Below, one piece after another: positions 28,968 to 38,912 of a DNA stretch of 64,000 nucleotides. Below the pieces are notes generated by a model. That model searched no databases. It was not told where the DNA came from and worked only from the letters and a program-made list of their open reading frames with translations. Origin of the DNA: Campylobacter sp. MG1 (lineage in GTDB: Bacteria > Campylobacterota > Campylobacteria > Campylobacterales > Campylobacteraceae); contig NZ_JANYME010000003.1 of NCBI RefSeq assembly GCF_026616895.1, forward strand, positions 1-64,000, in the 5' to 3' direction. Each line of letters opens with the position of its first letter. Position 1 is the stretch's first letter. The translations under genes were made by a program, and so were the position numbers.

Positions 28968-31142
28968 TTAAATTGATTTTATTATATCATTAAATGTAAT
29001 ACTAGGTCTCATTAATTTATCAGCTTTTTCACCTAAATCATAGTAACCACCTAAGTCAACTGGCTTTCCTTCAGCTTGCATATATTCTGCAAAAATTTTA
29101 TCGCTATTAGCATTTATCTTATCTGCTACTTCCATAAATTTAACTTGAATTTCTTTATCAGCATCTTGTTTTGCTAAAGAATTTGCTAAATATTTTGCAA
29201 AAAAGAAATGACTTGTTCTATTATCATTTTCTTTTACTTTTCTACTAGGTGCTTTATTTTCTTCTAAATACATAGAAATAGCTTCATCAAAAGCCTCTGC
29301 TAAGACTTTAGCCTTAGGATTATTTTTTTTAGCTTCGTATTCTAAAGAACTTTGTAATGCTAAAAATTCACCTAAGCTATCCCATCTTAAATGATTTTCT
29401 ACCATCACTTGCTCAACTTGTTTTGGAGCTGAACCACCAGCACCTGTTTCAAACATAGCTCCGCCATTTAGCATTGGAACTATTGAAAGCATTTTCGCAC
29501 TTGTTCCTAATTCAAGTATTGGGAAAAGGTCTGTTAAATAATCTCTTAAAACATTACCTGTAATTGATATACAATTTTTACCACTTCTAATTATTTCTAA
29601 ACTTTTTTTGCAAGCATCGTATGGATTTAAAATTAAATATTTATTACCTAATCTATCTCTTACTAAATCAGCTAAAATTTTATTACTAGCTCTTTTTTCA
29701 TCTAACCAAAAAATACCTTCTTCACCGCTATCAGCACATCTTTGTTCTGCTAATTTAATCCAGTTTTCAATAGCATCAGGCTTAGCTTGATTTACTCTAT
29801 ATATATCGCCTTTTTTCACATTATGACTTAAAACTACCTTGTCATCAATTTCAACCACATAAGTAGCATCACTATCAGCTATAAAAGTTTTATCATGTGA
29901 GCCATATTCTTGAGCTTTTTTAGCCATCAAACCAACATTACTAACTGAACCTACTTTACTAGGATTTATCGCACCATTTACTCTCATATCATCTAAAACT
30001 GCTTGATAAATTGTAGCATATGTTTGATCAGGAATAACGGCATTTGTATCCATTTCATCACCATTTTTATCCCATAATTTAGCACCATTTTTAAGCATTG
30101 CAGGCATTGAAGCATCCACAATAACATCGCTTGGAACATGAAGGTTAGTAATTCCATTATCAGAATTTACCATTGAAATAGGTGCACGAGTATTTAAAAT
30201 TTCATTATATCTTTTTAATATTTCATCTTTTTTACTTGAATTTTCAACTTTAGCTAAAAGTTCTTTTAATCCATTATTAGGATTTACACCTAATTTTGTA
30301 AATTCATCACTAAATTCAGCAAATAAGTCCTTAAAATATACTTTTAATGCATGTGCGAATAATACAGGGTCACTTACCTTCATCATTGTTGCTTTTAAAT
30401 GAAGCGAAAATAAAATATTTTCCTTTTTGCAATACTCAATTTGCTTATCATAAAACTCATCAAGCTTTGCAACATTCATAAAAGTAGCATCAATAATTTC
30501 ATCTTTTACAACATCAAATGATTTTAATTCAGTTTTAACATTATTAACTATTTTATAAATAATAGCCTTAGAATTACTTGTAACTTTAAATGCTTTTTCA
30601 TTTGAAAAAAAGTCATCACTACTCATACAAGTTACACAACTCTTACTATCCTTACTAAATGCTTTTGTTTTATATGGATTTGCTTTTGCATATTCTTTAA
30701 CAGCTCTTGTACTGCGTCTATCTGAATTTCCTTGTCTTAAAACAGGGTTTACAGCTGAACCCAAAACTTTTGCATATGTATCTTTAATTTTTCTTTCTTC
30801 ATCATTTTTAGGTTCATCTGGATAGTTAGGAACATTATAACCTTTTTCTTGTAACTCTTTAATACAAGCCTTTATTTGCGGAATCGAAGCTGATATATTT
30901 GGAGTTTTTATTACATTTGCTCCATCTTTTTTAACAAGTTCACCTAACATAGCTAAAGCATCATCAACTCTTTGCTCAGGTTTTAAATATTCTCCAAAAT
31001 TAGCAAGTATTCTAGCTGATAAAGATATATCTGCTACTTTAACATCAATATTAGCATATTTTAAAAAAGCCTTAGCAATAGGTAGAAAACTAAAAGTCGC
31101 TAACGCTGGCGATTCATCCGTAAATGTATAATAAATACTCAT
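28968..31142 (-). CDS. icd: Isocitrate dehydrogenase (NADP), monomeric type
   Basis: 724 residues, the size of the monomeric IDH family and unrelated in length to the 40-kDa homodimeric type. Family segments include TDESPALATFSFLPI at the N-terminus, GSAVNPVLRQGNSDRR and TGAGGSAPK. It makes 2-oxoglutarate for OorDABC. AAAAAGGAGACAAA precedes the ATG, and a TACATAAT -10-like box lies upstream. It heads the TCA block. Confidence 0.95.
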   Translation of the reverse strand: MSIYYTFTDESPALATFSFLPIAKAFLKYANIDVKVADISLSARILANFGEYLKPEQRVDDALAMLGELVKKDGANVIKTPNISASIPQIKACIKELQEKGYNVPNYPDEPKNDEERKIKDTYAKVLGSAVNPVLRQGNSDRRSTRAVKEYAKANPYKTKAFSKDSKSCVTCMSSDDFFSNEKAFKVTSNSKAIIYKIVNNVKTELKSFDVVKDEIIDATFMNVAKLDEFYDKQIEYCKKENILFSLHLKATMMKVSDPVLFAHALKVYFKDLFAEFSDEFTKLGVNPNNGLKELLAKVENSSKKDEILKRYNEILNTRAPISMVNSDNGITNLHVPSDVIVDASMPAMLKNGAKLWDKNGDEMDTNAVIPDQTYATIYQAVLDDMRVNGAINPSKVGSVSNVGLMAKKAQEYGSHDKTFIADSDATYVVEIDDKVVLSHNVKKGDIYRVNQAKPDAIENWIKLAEQRCADSGEEGIFWLDEKRASNKILADLVRDRLGNKYLILNPYDACKKSLEIIRSGKNCISITGNVLRDYLTDLFPILELGTSAKMLSIVPMLNGGAMFETGAGGSAPKQVEQVMVENHLRWDSLGEFLALQSSLEYEAKKNNPKAKVLAEAFDEAISMYLEENKAPSRKVKENDNRTSHFFFAKYLANSLAKQDADKEIQVKFMEVADKINANSDKIFAEYMQAEGKPVDLGGYYDLGEKADKLMRPSITFNDIIKSI

Positions 31143-31226
31143 TTTGTCTCCTTTTTAAATTTTTACTAAGACGATTATGTAATTTAAAAAGTAAAAAAAA
31201 GTAAATAAAAAAAATAATTTTTAAAT

Positions 31227-32177
31227 TTATCTTTGCCTTGCAACCTCTTTTTCATGTTCAGATAAATTCGTGTTAAACTTGTGTTTACCGGTCTTTTTAT
31301 CACGCATAAAATATAAAAAATTTGTCTTTTCAGGAGAAATTGCTGCTAAAATTGCAGGGGTAGAAACGTTACAAATTGCAACACTTGGAAGTCCTTCATT
31401 TTTATATGAATTAAACTCGCTATCATCATTCCTTATCATTTCTGGTGTAACCTTATTATGAGAATTCATACCATAATTTAGCATTCCATCCATTTGAAGT
31501 TTCATACCCTTATTTAATCTATTATAAATTACACTAGCTACAACTGGCATCTCTTCTTTATTCGCAGCTTCTTTTTGTATGATACTAGCGACAATTACAA
31601 AACGATAAAATTTATTTTCTTCATAATCTCCAAAAACTTTTTTGCTAATTTCATAATTACGCTTTTTTGTATTCTCTAATAAATATTTTATAAACAATTC
31701 TTCACTAATACCTAATGGTATTAAATAAGTATCAGGTGTTAATACACCTTCTTTATAATTTGATTGCAACTTCAATTCATTTAACAATTTATCAGGGTTT
31801 AATTTTAAACTAGGAGCAACTATTGTTCTTAAAAAATATTCACTGGTTTCACCTGGAATTAATGTGATTTTTACTAAAGCTGCTTTATTTATAGTAAGCT
31901 CATGTAAAAATTCAGCTCTTAATAAATTAGTGTTAGATATATTTATCCAACCACTCTGAGGGCTACCGAAAAACAATAACAAATATTGATCTAATTTTGA
32001 AAATTGCAATTTTGCATTATTTAAACTTGCTATAATCTTAGAATTAGAACCTTTAGGAATATAAACAACTGAATTTGAACTAACAGGCTGTAATAAATAA
32101 AATAACATCGCTAGGATAATAATGAAAAAAACATCTAAACCAATAAAAAAAATTTTAAAAATAGCCTTTGCATTCAT
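31227..32177 (-). CDS. mltG: Endolytic transglycosylase MltG
   Basis: It cleaves nascent glycan strands at the inner membrane and so sets their length. A single N-terminal anchor (about residues 8-28) precedes the YceG domain. The catalytic glutamate is in ASIIQKEAANKEE, and LNKGMKLQMDGMLNYG follows. I chose the ATG at 32177, which gives 316 residues and a short cytosolic tail; the reading frame is open further to 32258. With either start the 5' end overlaps the divergent AsmA-like gene. No strong ribosome site marks the start, so it is uncertain. Confidence 0.85.
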   Translation of the reverse strand: MNAKAIFKIFFIGLDVFFIIILAMLFYLLQPVSSNSVVYIPKGSNSKIIASLNNAKLQFSKLDQYLLLFFGSPQSGWINISNTNLLRAEFLHELTINKAALVKITLIPGETSEYFLRTIVAPSLKLNPDKLLNELKLQSNYKEGVLTPDTYLIPLGISEELFIKYLLENTKKRNYEISKKVFGDYEENKFYRFVIVASIIQKEAANKEEMPVVASVIYNRLNKGMKLQMDGMLNYGMNSHNKVTPEMIRNDDSEFNSYKNEGLPSVAICNVSTPAILAAISPEKTNFLYFMRDKKTGKHKFNTNLSEHEKEVARQR

Positions 32178-34653
32178 TGCCTTAATATTAACCTTTGTAC
32201 TCATATTAATTAATGGTATTTCAATTGATAAATTAAGTATTTTTAACATATCAATCAATAATTTTAGCTTAAAATTAGATAAAAAATTAACCTTAAATAT
32301 TGATGAAGTTTATATAAAAAAAGCAAATAATGAAAATAGTTTAACAATGGATGATATAAAAAAAACTATATTAAATTTAAAAAAATACAAAAAAGTTTTG
32401 TTACTATTTAGTAAAATTGATATACATAACATAATAAATAATGAAAATAATTTTAAAATATTTTATAATCAAAAAATACTAAAAATATCAGCTAATGACT
32501 TAAATTTAAATATTAGTATTGACTTATATTCTAAAGAATTAGTTGCAAACATAAACACACTACAATATAAAAATTTAAATTTTACAGGCAATGTAATTTT
32601 TAATAAATTAACAAAAATTAATGGAAAATTAACTACTACAAATGATGATTTTAGTGTAGATATATCTTTAGAAAATATAAAAAATGATATAAATTTAAAT
32701 CTTAAAAATATAATTATAAATAATAAAAATTCAAGCTTAGCACTAATAAAAGAATATATGCCACCAATTTTAGATGAGTGGATTATAAATAGGGTTCAAT
32801 TTGATAAATTCACTGGTAATTTCACTATATCAATAAAAAACAATGAATTAGATGGTATTTTTGGTGATGGAAGCTTTACAAATGTAAATGCTAGATATAA
32901 TGATAAAGCACCAATTGCTTACGCTGATAATATTAAAATAACTATGAAAAAATATTCATTACTAATAGATGGTGAAAATTTAAAAAGTCAAGGAAACCTA
33001 AAAGCGGATATTTTTAAATTATACATAGAAAATATTTTAAAACCTGATGTTTTAATAAACATAGAAGCTAAAAATACTTTATATAATAATGAAGTAGAAA
33101 AAATTATAAATGCTTTTGGAGTTAGCTTAGGAATTAATCAAACAAGTGGTAATTCAGATGCAAAAATACAAATCTTACTAAACAATAATCACACGCATAA
33201 CATAAATATAATTGTTAACTCTAACGGTAGTTATAAATATAAAAATTTTGCATTTGATGCTAAAAATGTAAATATTAATATCAAAGATAAAATAATTAAT
33301 ATAACAGGCAATTTAAATGCGAAAAACATTAATGCCAATAATGTTAGTGTAATTTTAGACACAAATTCAAATATTGGAAATATCAATATTAAAAAATTAA
33401 AAATAAATTATGATGATTATTTTAATTATAATGACGAAGCTAACTTTGATTTGAACCTAAACACAAAAATGCTAACTTTCAAAAATATAAATACTGATAT
33501 AATTTTACAAAATGATGCAAAAATAAAAATAGAATTGGATAAAATTTTAAAATATTCTAAAAAATTACAAGAATATAATTTTCAAAATGGAGAATTAGAA
33601 TTATTTAATAAGGACAATGCCTTCTTTATAAATATTACAAATGCTACATTTGATTTAAATTTATATAAAAATAAAAATTTCAAAACAATTGAAGAAGCTA
33701 AAATATATATCAATTCATATGAGAATAAATACACAAAAGATGATTTTTATATAAGTATTTATCCTGAAAAAACAAAAGTTGATACCAAAAGTACAAATTT
33801 AAATGTTGTTATTGATAAAGATAATACTAATATAAATGTTAATAATATGTTAATTTTAACAAATGATATGAATAATAATTCTAATGAAAACTTAATATTA
33901 ATTTTAAATAATTCACAAATTATATACAATGATTTTTTATTAAATTTTAAAAAACTTAAAATAAATAAAAACAATGAAATAAAAATAAGAGGTGAATTAC
34001 TGGATAATTCTACTATAGTAGCATTAATTAAAAATGATATTTTACAAGCATATATTAGGAATTTACAAGGCACTACGCTAAATAATATAATATCTAAAAA
34101 TATTTTTAATACTGGAACTATAGATATAGACTTAAGTGGAAAAAATATGAATGATTTTAATGGTCTTATTAATATAAAAGATGCTAGTTTAGCACACACA
34201 AAAAACTATGTAAATTTACTAGCAATAATAGATAGTATACCTAGCTTAATAACTATCAATAAACCTAATTTTACTAAAACAGGATTAGGAATAAAATTAG
34301 GTTCAATAGAATTTACTAAAAAAAATGATTTCATAGATATAAATAACATAAATATATTAGGATATAGCATAGATGCAAACGGCAAAGGTAGTATTGATAT
34401 AAAAAATAACTATGCTAATATTACAACTAATATTTTTACATTAAAAGGCACGAACAAAATCATCGGCAACATTCCTATAGTAAAAGAGATTGTAATAGGA
34501 GAAAAAAATAATAAAATTGCAACACAATTAAAAATTACTGGTAAACTTGATGATTTAAAATTTCAAACATCAATAGCAAAAGATATAATAACTAGTCCAT
34601 TTAATCTCATAAAAAATATAATAACATTACCAAAAAATCTATTAGATTTTTAA
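32122..34653 (+). CDS. AsmA-like / DUF3971 membrane-anchored protein
   Basis: 843 residues. One membrane segment (about 12-32) is followed by a long, Asn- and Lys-rich, beta-strand-rich periplasmic region of repeated ISIN-, INIK- and LDLN-type strands. The C-terminal region (GNIPIVKEIVIGEKN...) is the AsmA-like C-terminal module. Members (AsmA, TamB, YhdP) form bridge-like grooves that move phospholipids to the outer membrane. AGGATAATA precedes the ATG. The first codons overlap mltG on the other strand. Low complexity makes exact assignment within the superfamily unsure. Confidence 0.75.
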   Translation: MKKTSKPIKKILKIAFAFIALILTFVLILINGISIDKLSIFNISINNFSLKLDKKLTLNIDEVYIKKANNENSLTMDDIKKTILNLKKYKKVLLLFSKIDIHNIINNENNFKIFYNQKILKISANDLNLNISIDLYSKELVANINTLQYKNLNFTGNVIFNKLTKINGKLTTTNDDFSVDISLENIKNDINLNLKNIIINNKNSSLALIKEYMPPILDEWIINRVQFDKFTGNFTISIKNNELDGIFGDGSFTNVNARYNDKAPIAYADNIKITMKKYSLLIDGENLKSQGNLKADIFKLYIENILKPDVLINIEAKNTLYNNEVEKIINAFGVSLGINQTSGNSDAKIQILLNNNHTHNINIIVNSNGSYKYKNFAFDAKNVNINIKDKIINITGNLNAKNINANNVSVILDTNSNIGNINIKKLKINYDDYFNYNDEANFDLNLNTKMLTFKNINTDIILQNDAKIKIELDKILKYSKKLQEYNFQNGELELFNKDNAFFINITNATFDLNLYKNKNFKTIEEAKIYINSYENKYTKDDFYISIYPEKTKVDTKSTNLNVVIDKDNTNINVNNMLILTNDMNNNSNENLILILNNSQIIYNDFLLNFKKLKINKNNEIKIRGELLDNSTIVALIKNDILQAYIRNLQGTTLNNIISKNIFNTGTIDIDLSGKNMNDFNGLINIKDASLAHTKNYVNLLAIIDSIPSLITINKPNFTKTGLGIKLGSIEFTKKNDFIDINNINILGYSIDANGKGSIDIKNNYANITTNIFTLKGTNKIIGNIPIVKEIVIGEKNNKIATQLKITGKLDDLKFQTSIAKDIITSPFNLIKNIITLPKNLLDF

Positions 34654-34654
34654 A

Positions 34655-34680
34655 AAAGCTAGATTAAAAAATCTAGCTTT
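34655..34680. terminator. Bidirectional terminator
   Basis: A perfect 11-bp stem (AAAGCTAGATT / AATCTAGCTTT, loop AAAA) between the convergent AsmA-like and lutC genes, flanked by A-runs on one side and T/A on the other. Confidence 0.8.
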
Positions 34681-34684
34681 AAAA

Positions 34685-35353
34685 TCAATAAAAAATTATA
34701 TGAACTTTTTGACTACCGTGAACGCCAAAAACTGTGATTAATTCAATATCAGCTGTTCTACTAGGACCTGCCAAATAAACTATATTTGTAGGTAATAATT
34801 CACCATTTTCATCGCATTCTTTTTTTATTCTTTCAAGACCAGTTGTAAGAGATTTTTCTATTTTAGTTTTATCTAATAAAACTATACATAATGTTGGTGC
34901 TAGACTTAACATTCTTGGTTGTTTTGCACTTGATTTTATGCAAGCAATACCATGTGAACTAATAGCAAATGCAGCATCAATTATAGAAAAATCGCTATGA
35001 AAAACCTCAGCCCTTAACTCTTCAATCGGCTTATTAAAACATATTTTCTTAGTAGCATTTATATTTTCTACATTAATGCTTAACCCATCTGGATATATCA
35101 ATGATTTATAACCATAATTAGCAACAATATTATTAATCTCGTCAACCACCATATCTAAACCACTAACTTCATGAACTATAAATTTATTATCGCTCATCTT
35201 TGTTTTTGTTTCCTCTAATGGATTATCACTTTGTTTAATATGAACACTAGGATCAATACTAGGTTCATTTAATTCTTTTTTAATACCACACTCAACTGCA
35301 TTTAAAATTTGTTCTTTTGAACGCTTGCTAATTTGTCTAATAATCTCATTCAT
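34685..35353 (-). CDS. lutC: L-lactate utilisation protein LutC
   Basis: 222 residues of the LUD (DUF162) family, third component of the iron-sulfur L-lactate oxidising complex. FAISSHGIACIKSSAKQP and YLAGPSRTADIE are family segments. It lies in the cytosol at the inner membrane. It overlaps lutB by 8 bp. Confidence 0.9.
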   Translation of the reverse strand: MNEIIRQISKRSKEQILNAVECGIKKELNEPSIDPSVHIKQSDNPLEETKTKMSDNKFIVHEVSGLDMVVDEINNIVANYGYKSLIYPDGLSINVENINATKKICFNKPIEELRAEVFHSDFSIIDAAFAISSHGIACIKSSAKQPRMLSLAPTLCIVLLDKTKIEKSLTTGLERIKKECDENGELLPTNIVYLAGPSRTADIELITVFGVHGSQKVHIIFY

Positions 35354-36776
35354 ATTTTACTCCTTCAAGAGTTTTTAACTCATCATAAAGATTGCCTTTA
35401 AGATTAGGTAATTTTTTATAATTAGCCCAATTTTTTAAGACAGGCAAGCTTGTTCCTAAACTTTGTAAAAGCCAATTAAATTTACTAGCATTTCCCATAG
35501 CCGTTCTCCATACTTTAGGGCTTGTAGCAAGACTTGCAAATTTTTCAAATCCATAACTTTCTAATTTAGAATGTTCTAATTCATTTGCTCCTAACGGTGC
35601 ATTGTCTCCACCCTCTCCTACTTTATCACGGCGTAATTTTCTAATCATACTATCAAGTGGGATACAAACAGGACAAACCTCTGAGCACCTACCGCATAAA
35701 GAACATAAAGTTACAATATCTCCATGCTTATCCATTCCAAATAATTGCGGTGATATAACTTCTCCTATTGGTCCAGGATAAACAGCGTCATAACTATGAC
35801 CTCCGATTTTATCATATACAGGGCAAAAATTCATACAAGCACCACATCTAATACAGCGAAGTGCTTCATAATAATCTTCATGACTTAAAATATTTGTTCT
35901 ATGATTATTAAATAAAATAATATGCATTTCTTTTGGCCCATCTAACTCGCCTTCTTTTCTAGGACCTGTGATTATATTATTATAAGCTGGGATAAATTGT
36001 CCAGTTGCTGAAGGTGTTAAAAGCGTATCAGTTGTAGCTGCATCGCTAAATGTTTCAACTAATTTTTCAATACCACAAACACTTACATGAATATCAGGTG
36101 CAGTAGTACACATCCTACCATTTCCTTCATTTTCTATTAACCAAATAGCTCCAGCTTTAGATATAGCAAAATTTGCACCACTAATACCCATTTCTAGGCT
36201 TTCAAACTGATTTCTTAAATGCTTTCTTGCTATGGCGTTTAATTTTTCAGGTTCGTTTTCCTTGCTGGCACCTAATTTTTCTGCAAACAATTCACCTATT
36301 TCATAACGATTTTTATGTATAGCAGGGACAACTATATGAACTGGTGCTTCACCACCCAATTGCAAAATAAGTTCTCCTAAGTCAGTTTCAACAGCTTTTA
36401 AACCTTTATTTTCTAAATAATGATTTAAACCTATCTCTTCAGTGGCCATTGATTTTTGTTTTAATACTTTTTTAATATTTTTTTCTATCATTAATTGATA
36501 AATTATTTCACAAGCATCTTCTTTAGAATTTGCAAAATGAACTTGCATACCATTTTTAGTAGCATTCTTTTCAAATTCTAAAATTCTATCTTTTAGTGTA
36601 AATAAAGCATTATTTTTTGCTTTTTTAGCTTTTGCTCTTAATCCATCCCAGTCATTAAATTTAGCATCAACTAATTTTTTTCTATTATTTTGTAATGTAT
36701 GCATAGCATTGCTTACATTTTCTCTCATTTGTTTATCTGATAACTTTGTTCTTATTAATTCGCTATGGTTTTTCAT
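35346..36776 (-). CDS. lutB: L-lactate utilisation iron-sulfur protein LutB
   Basis: 476 residues. An N-terminal LUD domain (about 60-290) precedes two 4Fe-4S motifs, CIRCGACMNFCP and CSLCGRCSEVCP, and a C-terminal helical extension. It is the electron-transfer core of LutABC, passing electrons from L-lactate toward quinone. It overlaps both neighbours. Confidence 0.94.
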   Translation of the reverse strand: MKNHSELIRTKLSDKQMRENVSNAMHTLQNNRKKLVDAKFNDWDGLRAKAKKAKNNALFTLKDRILEFEKNATKNGMQVHFANSKEDACEIIYQLMIEKNIKKVLKQKSMATEEIGLNHYLENKGLKAVETDLGELILQLGGEAPVHIVVPAIHKNRYEIGELFAEKLGASKENEPEKLNAIARKHLRNQFESLEMGISGANFAISKAGAIWLIENEGNGRMCTTAPDIHVSVCGIEKLVETFSDAATTDTLLTPSATGQFIPAYNNIITGPRKEGELDGPKEMHIILFNNHRTNILSHEDYYEALRCIRCGACMNFCPVYDKIGGHSYDAVYPGPIGEVISPQLFGMDKHGDIVTLCSLCGRCSEVCPVCIPLDSMIRKLRRDKVGEGGDNAPLGANELEHSKLESYGFEKFASLATSPKVWRTAMGNASKFNWLLQSLGTSLPVLKNWANYKKLPNLKGNLYDELKTLEGVKYE

Positions 36777-37510
36777 AATGACACCCCTTCCATACGAGAA
36801 ACTAAAAAGTCATATAAATGATAACATTTAATATCAAGACCCATTTTGTCAATCGTTCCTTTAATATTCAATAAGCATCCACCATCAGCTGAAAGTATAA
36901 TTTTTGCTCCACTATTTACAATATCATTTACTTTTGCAATAGCCATAGCATTAGAAATTTCAGGTTCTTTTACACTGAAAGTTCCACCAAAACCACAACA
37001 TTCTTCTTCATACTTAAGCTCAACTAATTCTACGTTTTTTAATTTTTTCAATAAATTTTTGTTAGCTTCTATACTTTTTTGCACTCTAAAAGCATGACAA
37101 TTCGTATGCCAAGTAACCTTAATAGGCTCTCCTTTATCTTCTATACTAAAACCTATTTTTTCTAAATATTGACTAAGTTCTATAACACGAGATGAAAAAT
37201 TTTTAATCTTTTCATAATTTGAGTCATTTTTAAATAATTCTAAATAATCATGACTCATCATACCACCACAGCTTCCACTTGGAATTACAACTGGCAAATC
37301 TTCACTAAAAAGCTCAGCATTAAACAAAGCTATTTTTTTAGTATCCTTAAAATATCCTGTATTATAACTTGGCTGACCACAACAGGTTTGGTCTTTTTTA
37401 AAAATAACCTCAACTCCAGCACTTCTTAAAAGCTTTATAGAGTTTAAAACTGTAGTCTGCATAGCAGCAGTACCTAGACAGGTTGCATAAAAATATACTT
37501 TTTTTTGCAT
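36773..37510 (-). CDS. lutA: L-lactate utilisation protein LutA (CCG domains)
   Basis: 245 residues with two cysteine-rich CCG domains, seen as TCCGQPSYNTG near residue 41 and ECCGFGGTFS in the second half. These bind an unusual iron-sulfur cluster. First gene of lutABC, preceded by AAAAGGG and a TATAAT box. The whole operon lets the cell use L-lactate as electron donor. The permease gene lctP is not adjacent here but at 58337. Confidence 0.94.
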   Translation of the reverse strand: MQKKVYFYATCLGTAAMQTTVLNSIKLLRSAGVEVIFKKDQTCCGQPSYNTGYFKDTKKIALFNAELFSEDLPVVIPSGSCGGMMSHDYLELFKNDSNYEKIKNFSSRVIELSQYLEKIGFSIEDKGEPIKVTWHTNCHAFRVQKSIEANKNLLKKLKNVELVELKYEEECCGFGGTFSVKEPEISNAMAIAKVNDIVNSGAKIILSADGGCLLNIKGTIDKMGLDIKCYHLYDFLVSRMEGVSL

Positions 37511-37539
37511 TTTTAACCCTTTTTAATAAAATATCTTAA

Positions 37540-37545
37540 ATTATA
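37540..37545 (-). promoter_or_regulatory. -10 box of lutABC
   Basis: The minus strand reads GTATAAT, ending 29 nt before the lutA ATG. Spacing to the AAAAGGG ribosome site gives a short normal leader. No -35 is apparent, as is usual for Campylobacter promoters. Confidence 0.5.
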
Positions 37546-37573
37546 CTTATTAAAAATTATTAAAGGTTTAATT

Positions 37574-38068
37574 ATGATATTTTATGTTACAATTATTTTA
37601 AATTTTGTAATTTTTTTAATACAATTGGTAGACAATAATTTTATGATTGTTAATTTTGCACTACATAGTAATTCTAAATTTTATACTTTTGTCACTTATG
37701 CTTTTTTACATTCTGATTTAGAACACATTATTATGAATATGTCAATGCTATTAATTCTTAGCCAGTTCTTAAAGTATTATAATCAAATAATAATATTTTT
37801 AGTATATATAAGCGGGGCTATAATATCTGCTTTATTGTATTATTATCTTATGAATTACTTTAATCAATTCTTTATTTTAGTAGGAGCAAGTGGAGCTATA
37901 TATACTTTATTTGGATTTGCTAGTTATATTTTTAAACAAACTGGTTTTTTAATAGCTACAATAATAACTAGTGTAATTTCAGTTATATTTTTTGAAAATA
38001 TTGCATGGCAAGCTCATATATTTGGTTTTATATATGGATATATTTGTGCTTATTTACTAAAAAATTAA
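37574..38068 (+). CDS. Rhomboid family intramembrane serine protease
   Basis: 164 residues with six hydrophobic segments, a minimal rhomboid. HSDLEHIIMNM (about 51-61) is the conserved second-helix motif, GASGAIYTL carries the catalytic serine (GxSG), and QAHIFGF the catalytic histidine. Substrate unknown. AAAGGTTTAATT precedes the ATG. It is divergent from lutA. Confidence 0.88.
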   Translation: MIFYVTIILNFVIFLIQLVDNNFMIVNFALHSNSKFYTFVTYAFLHSDLEHIIMNMSMLLILSQFLKYYNQIIIFLVYISGAIISALLYYYLMNYFNQFFILVGASGAIYTLFGFASYIFKQTGFLIATIITSVISVIFFENIAWQAHIFGFIYGYICAYLLKN

Positions 38069-38108
38069 ATAAAAAAATGTATTATTTTTATAAAAAAAAG
38101 GAAGTAAA

Positions 38109-38849
38109 ATGAGAAATTTTTTAAAAGGTTTTTTTATAGGTTTTGGAATAATGATATTTTTTGTTTTAGGAATTGTGGTAACTAAAGCATATGAATTACT
38201 AGCCATAAACAATAAAAGCACTATAGAAAGAGAAGTAGAAGTTACAAAAACAATAAAATACGATAATTATTTAGCTAATCCTAATTTTAATTCAAGCAAA
38301 GAATTAAGCATTAAAGAATATTTAAGTAATGAAGAAAAAAATGAAATAATTAATACATTTTCTAAAATATTAGAACTTGCTAATAATAGTGATATTTGTA
38401 AAGGTGGTAGTTATACATTGCAACAAAATATAGCATATAAAGATGGAATACAATTCCCTAGTGGTTTTTTATTTAAATCTGGATTTGAATGCAACTTTAG
38501 TAAAGAAAAAATTAAAAATTATGAAGAACTACTAAATAAATTTAATGAAGTATTAAAAGATAATAAATATATAACGCTTGATATTCCAGCAGTGAATGAA
38601 GTAATTAGCGATACTAATTTTACAAATATTAAAGAATCATTACACGATGAAATTTATGAAAAAAGTGAAGAGCTAAAAGAACATTATTCTAAAATATCTA
38701 ACAAAATTTGTAAAGTTATAAATATTACATATGAAAACAATTCTTATCCATATGCTAGATATAAAAATGATATAATTTACAATATTCCTACGGTAGAAAA
38801 AGATATGATTGCAAAATTAAAAGCTAATATCAAAATAGAGTGCGAGTAA
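38109..38849 (+). CDS. Membrane-anchored protein, probably SIMPL domain
   Basis: 246 residues with one N-terminal membrane segment (about 8-28) and a periplasmic body. The body has two or three cysteines (ICKGGSY, FECNF, KICKV) that could form disulfides. The overall pattern, with a KYDNY start, a dICKGGSY strand and NITYENNSYPYARY near the end, resembles SIMPL (DUF541) proteins of Campylobacter. I give that as a likely, unconfirmed call. Function is unknown. GGAAGTAAA precedes the ATG. Confidence 0.6.
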   Translation: MRNFLKGFFIGFGIMIFFVLGIVVTKAYELLAINNKSTIEREVEVTKTIKYDNYLANPNFNSSKELSIKEYLSNEEKNEIINTFSKILELANNSDICKGGSYTLQQNIAYKDGIQFPSGFLFKSGFECNFSKEKIKNYEELLNKFNEVLKDNKYITLDIPAVNEVISDTNFTNIKESLHDEIYEKSEELKEHYSKISNKICKVINITYENNSYPYARYKNDIIYNIPTVEKDMIAKLKANIKIECE

Positions 38850-38912
38850 TATTAATTACTGTTTAACTTTATTACATAACATTTAAAAATATAATTTTAA
38901 AAGGAATATATT

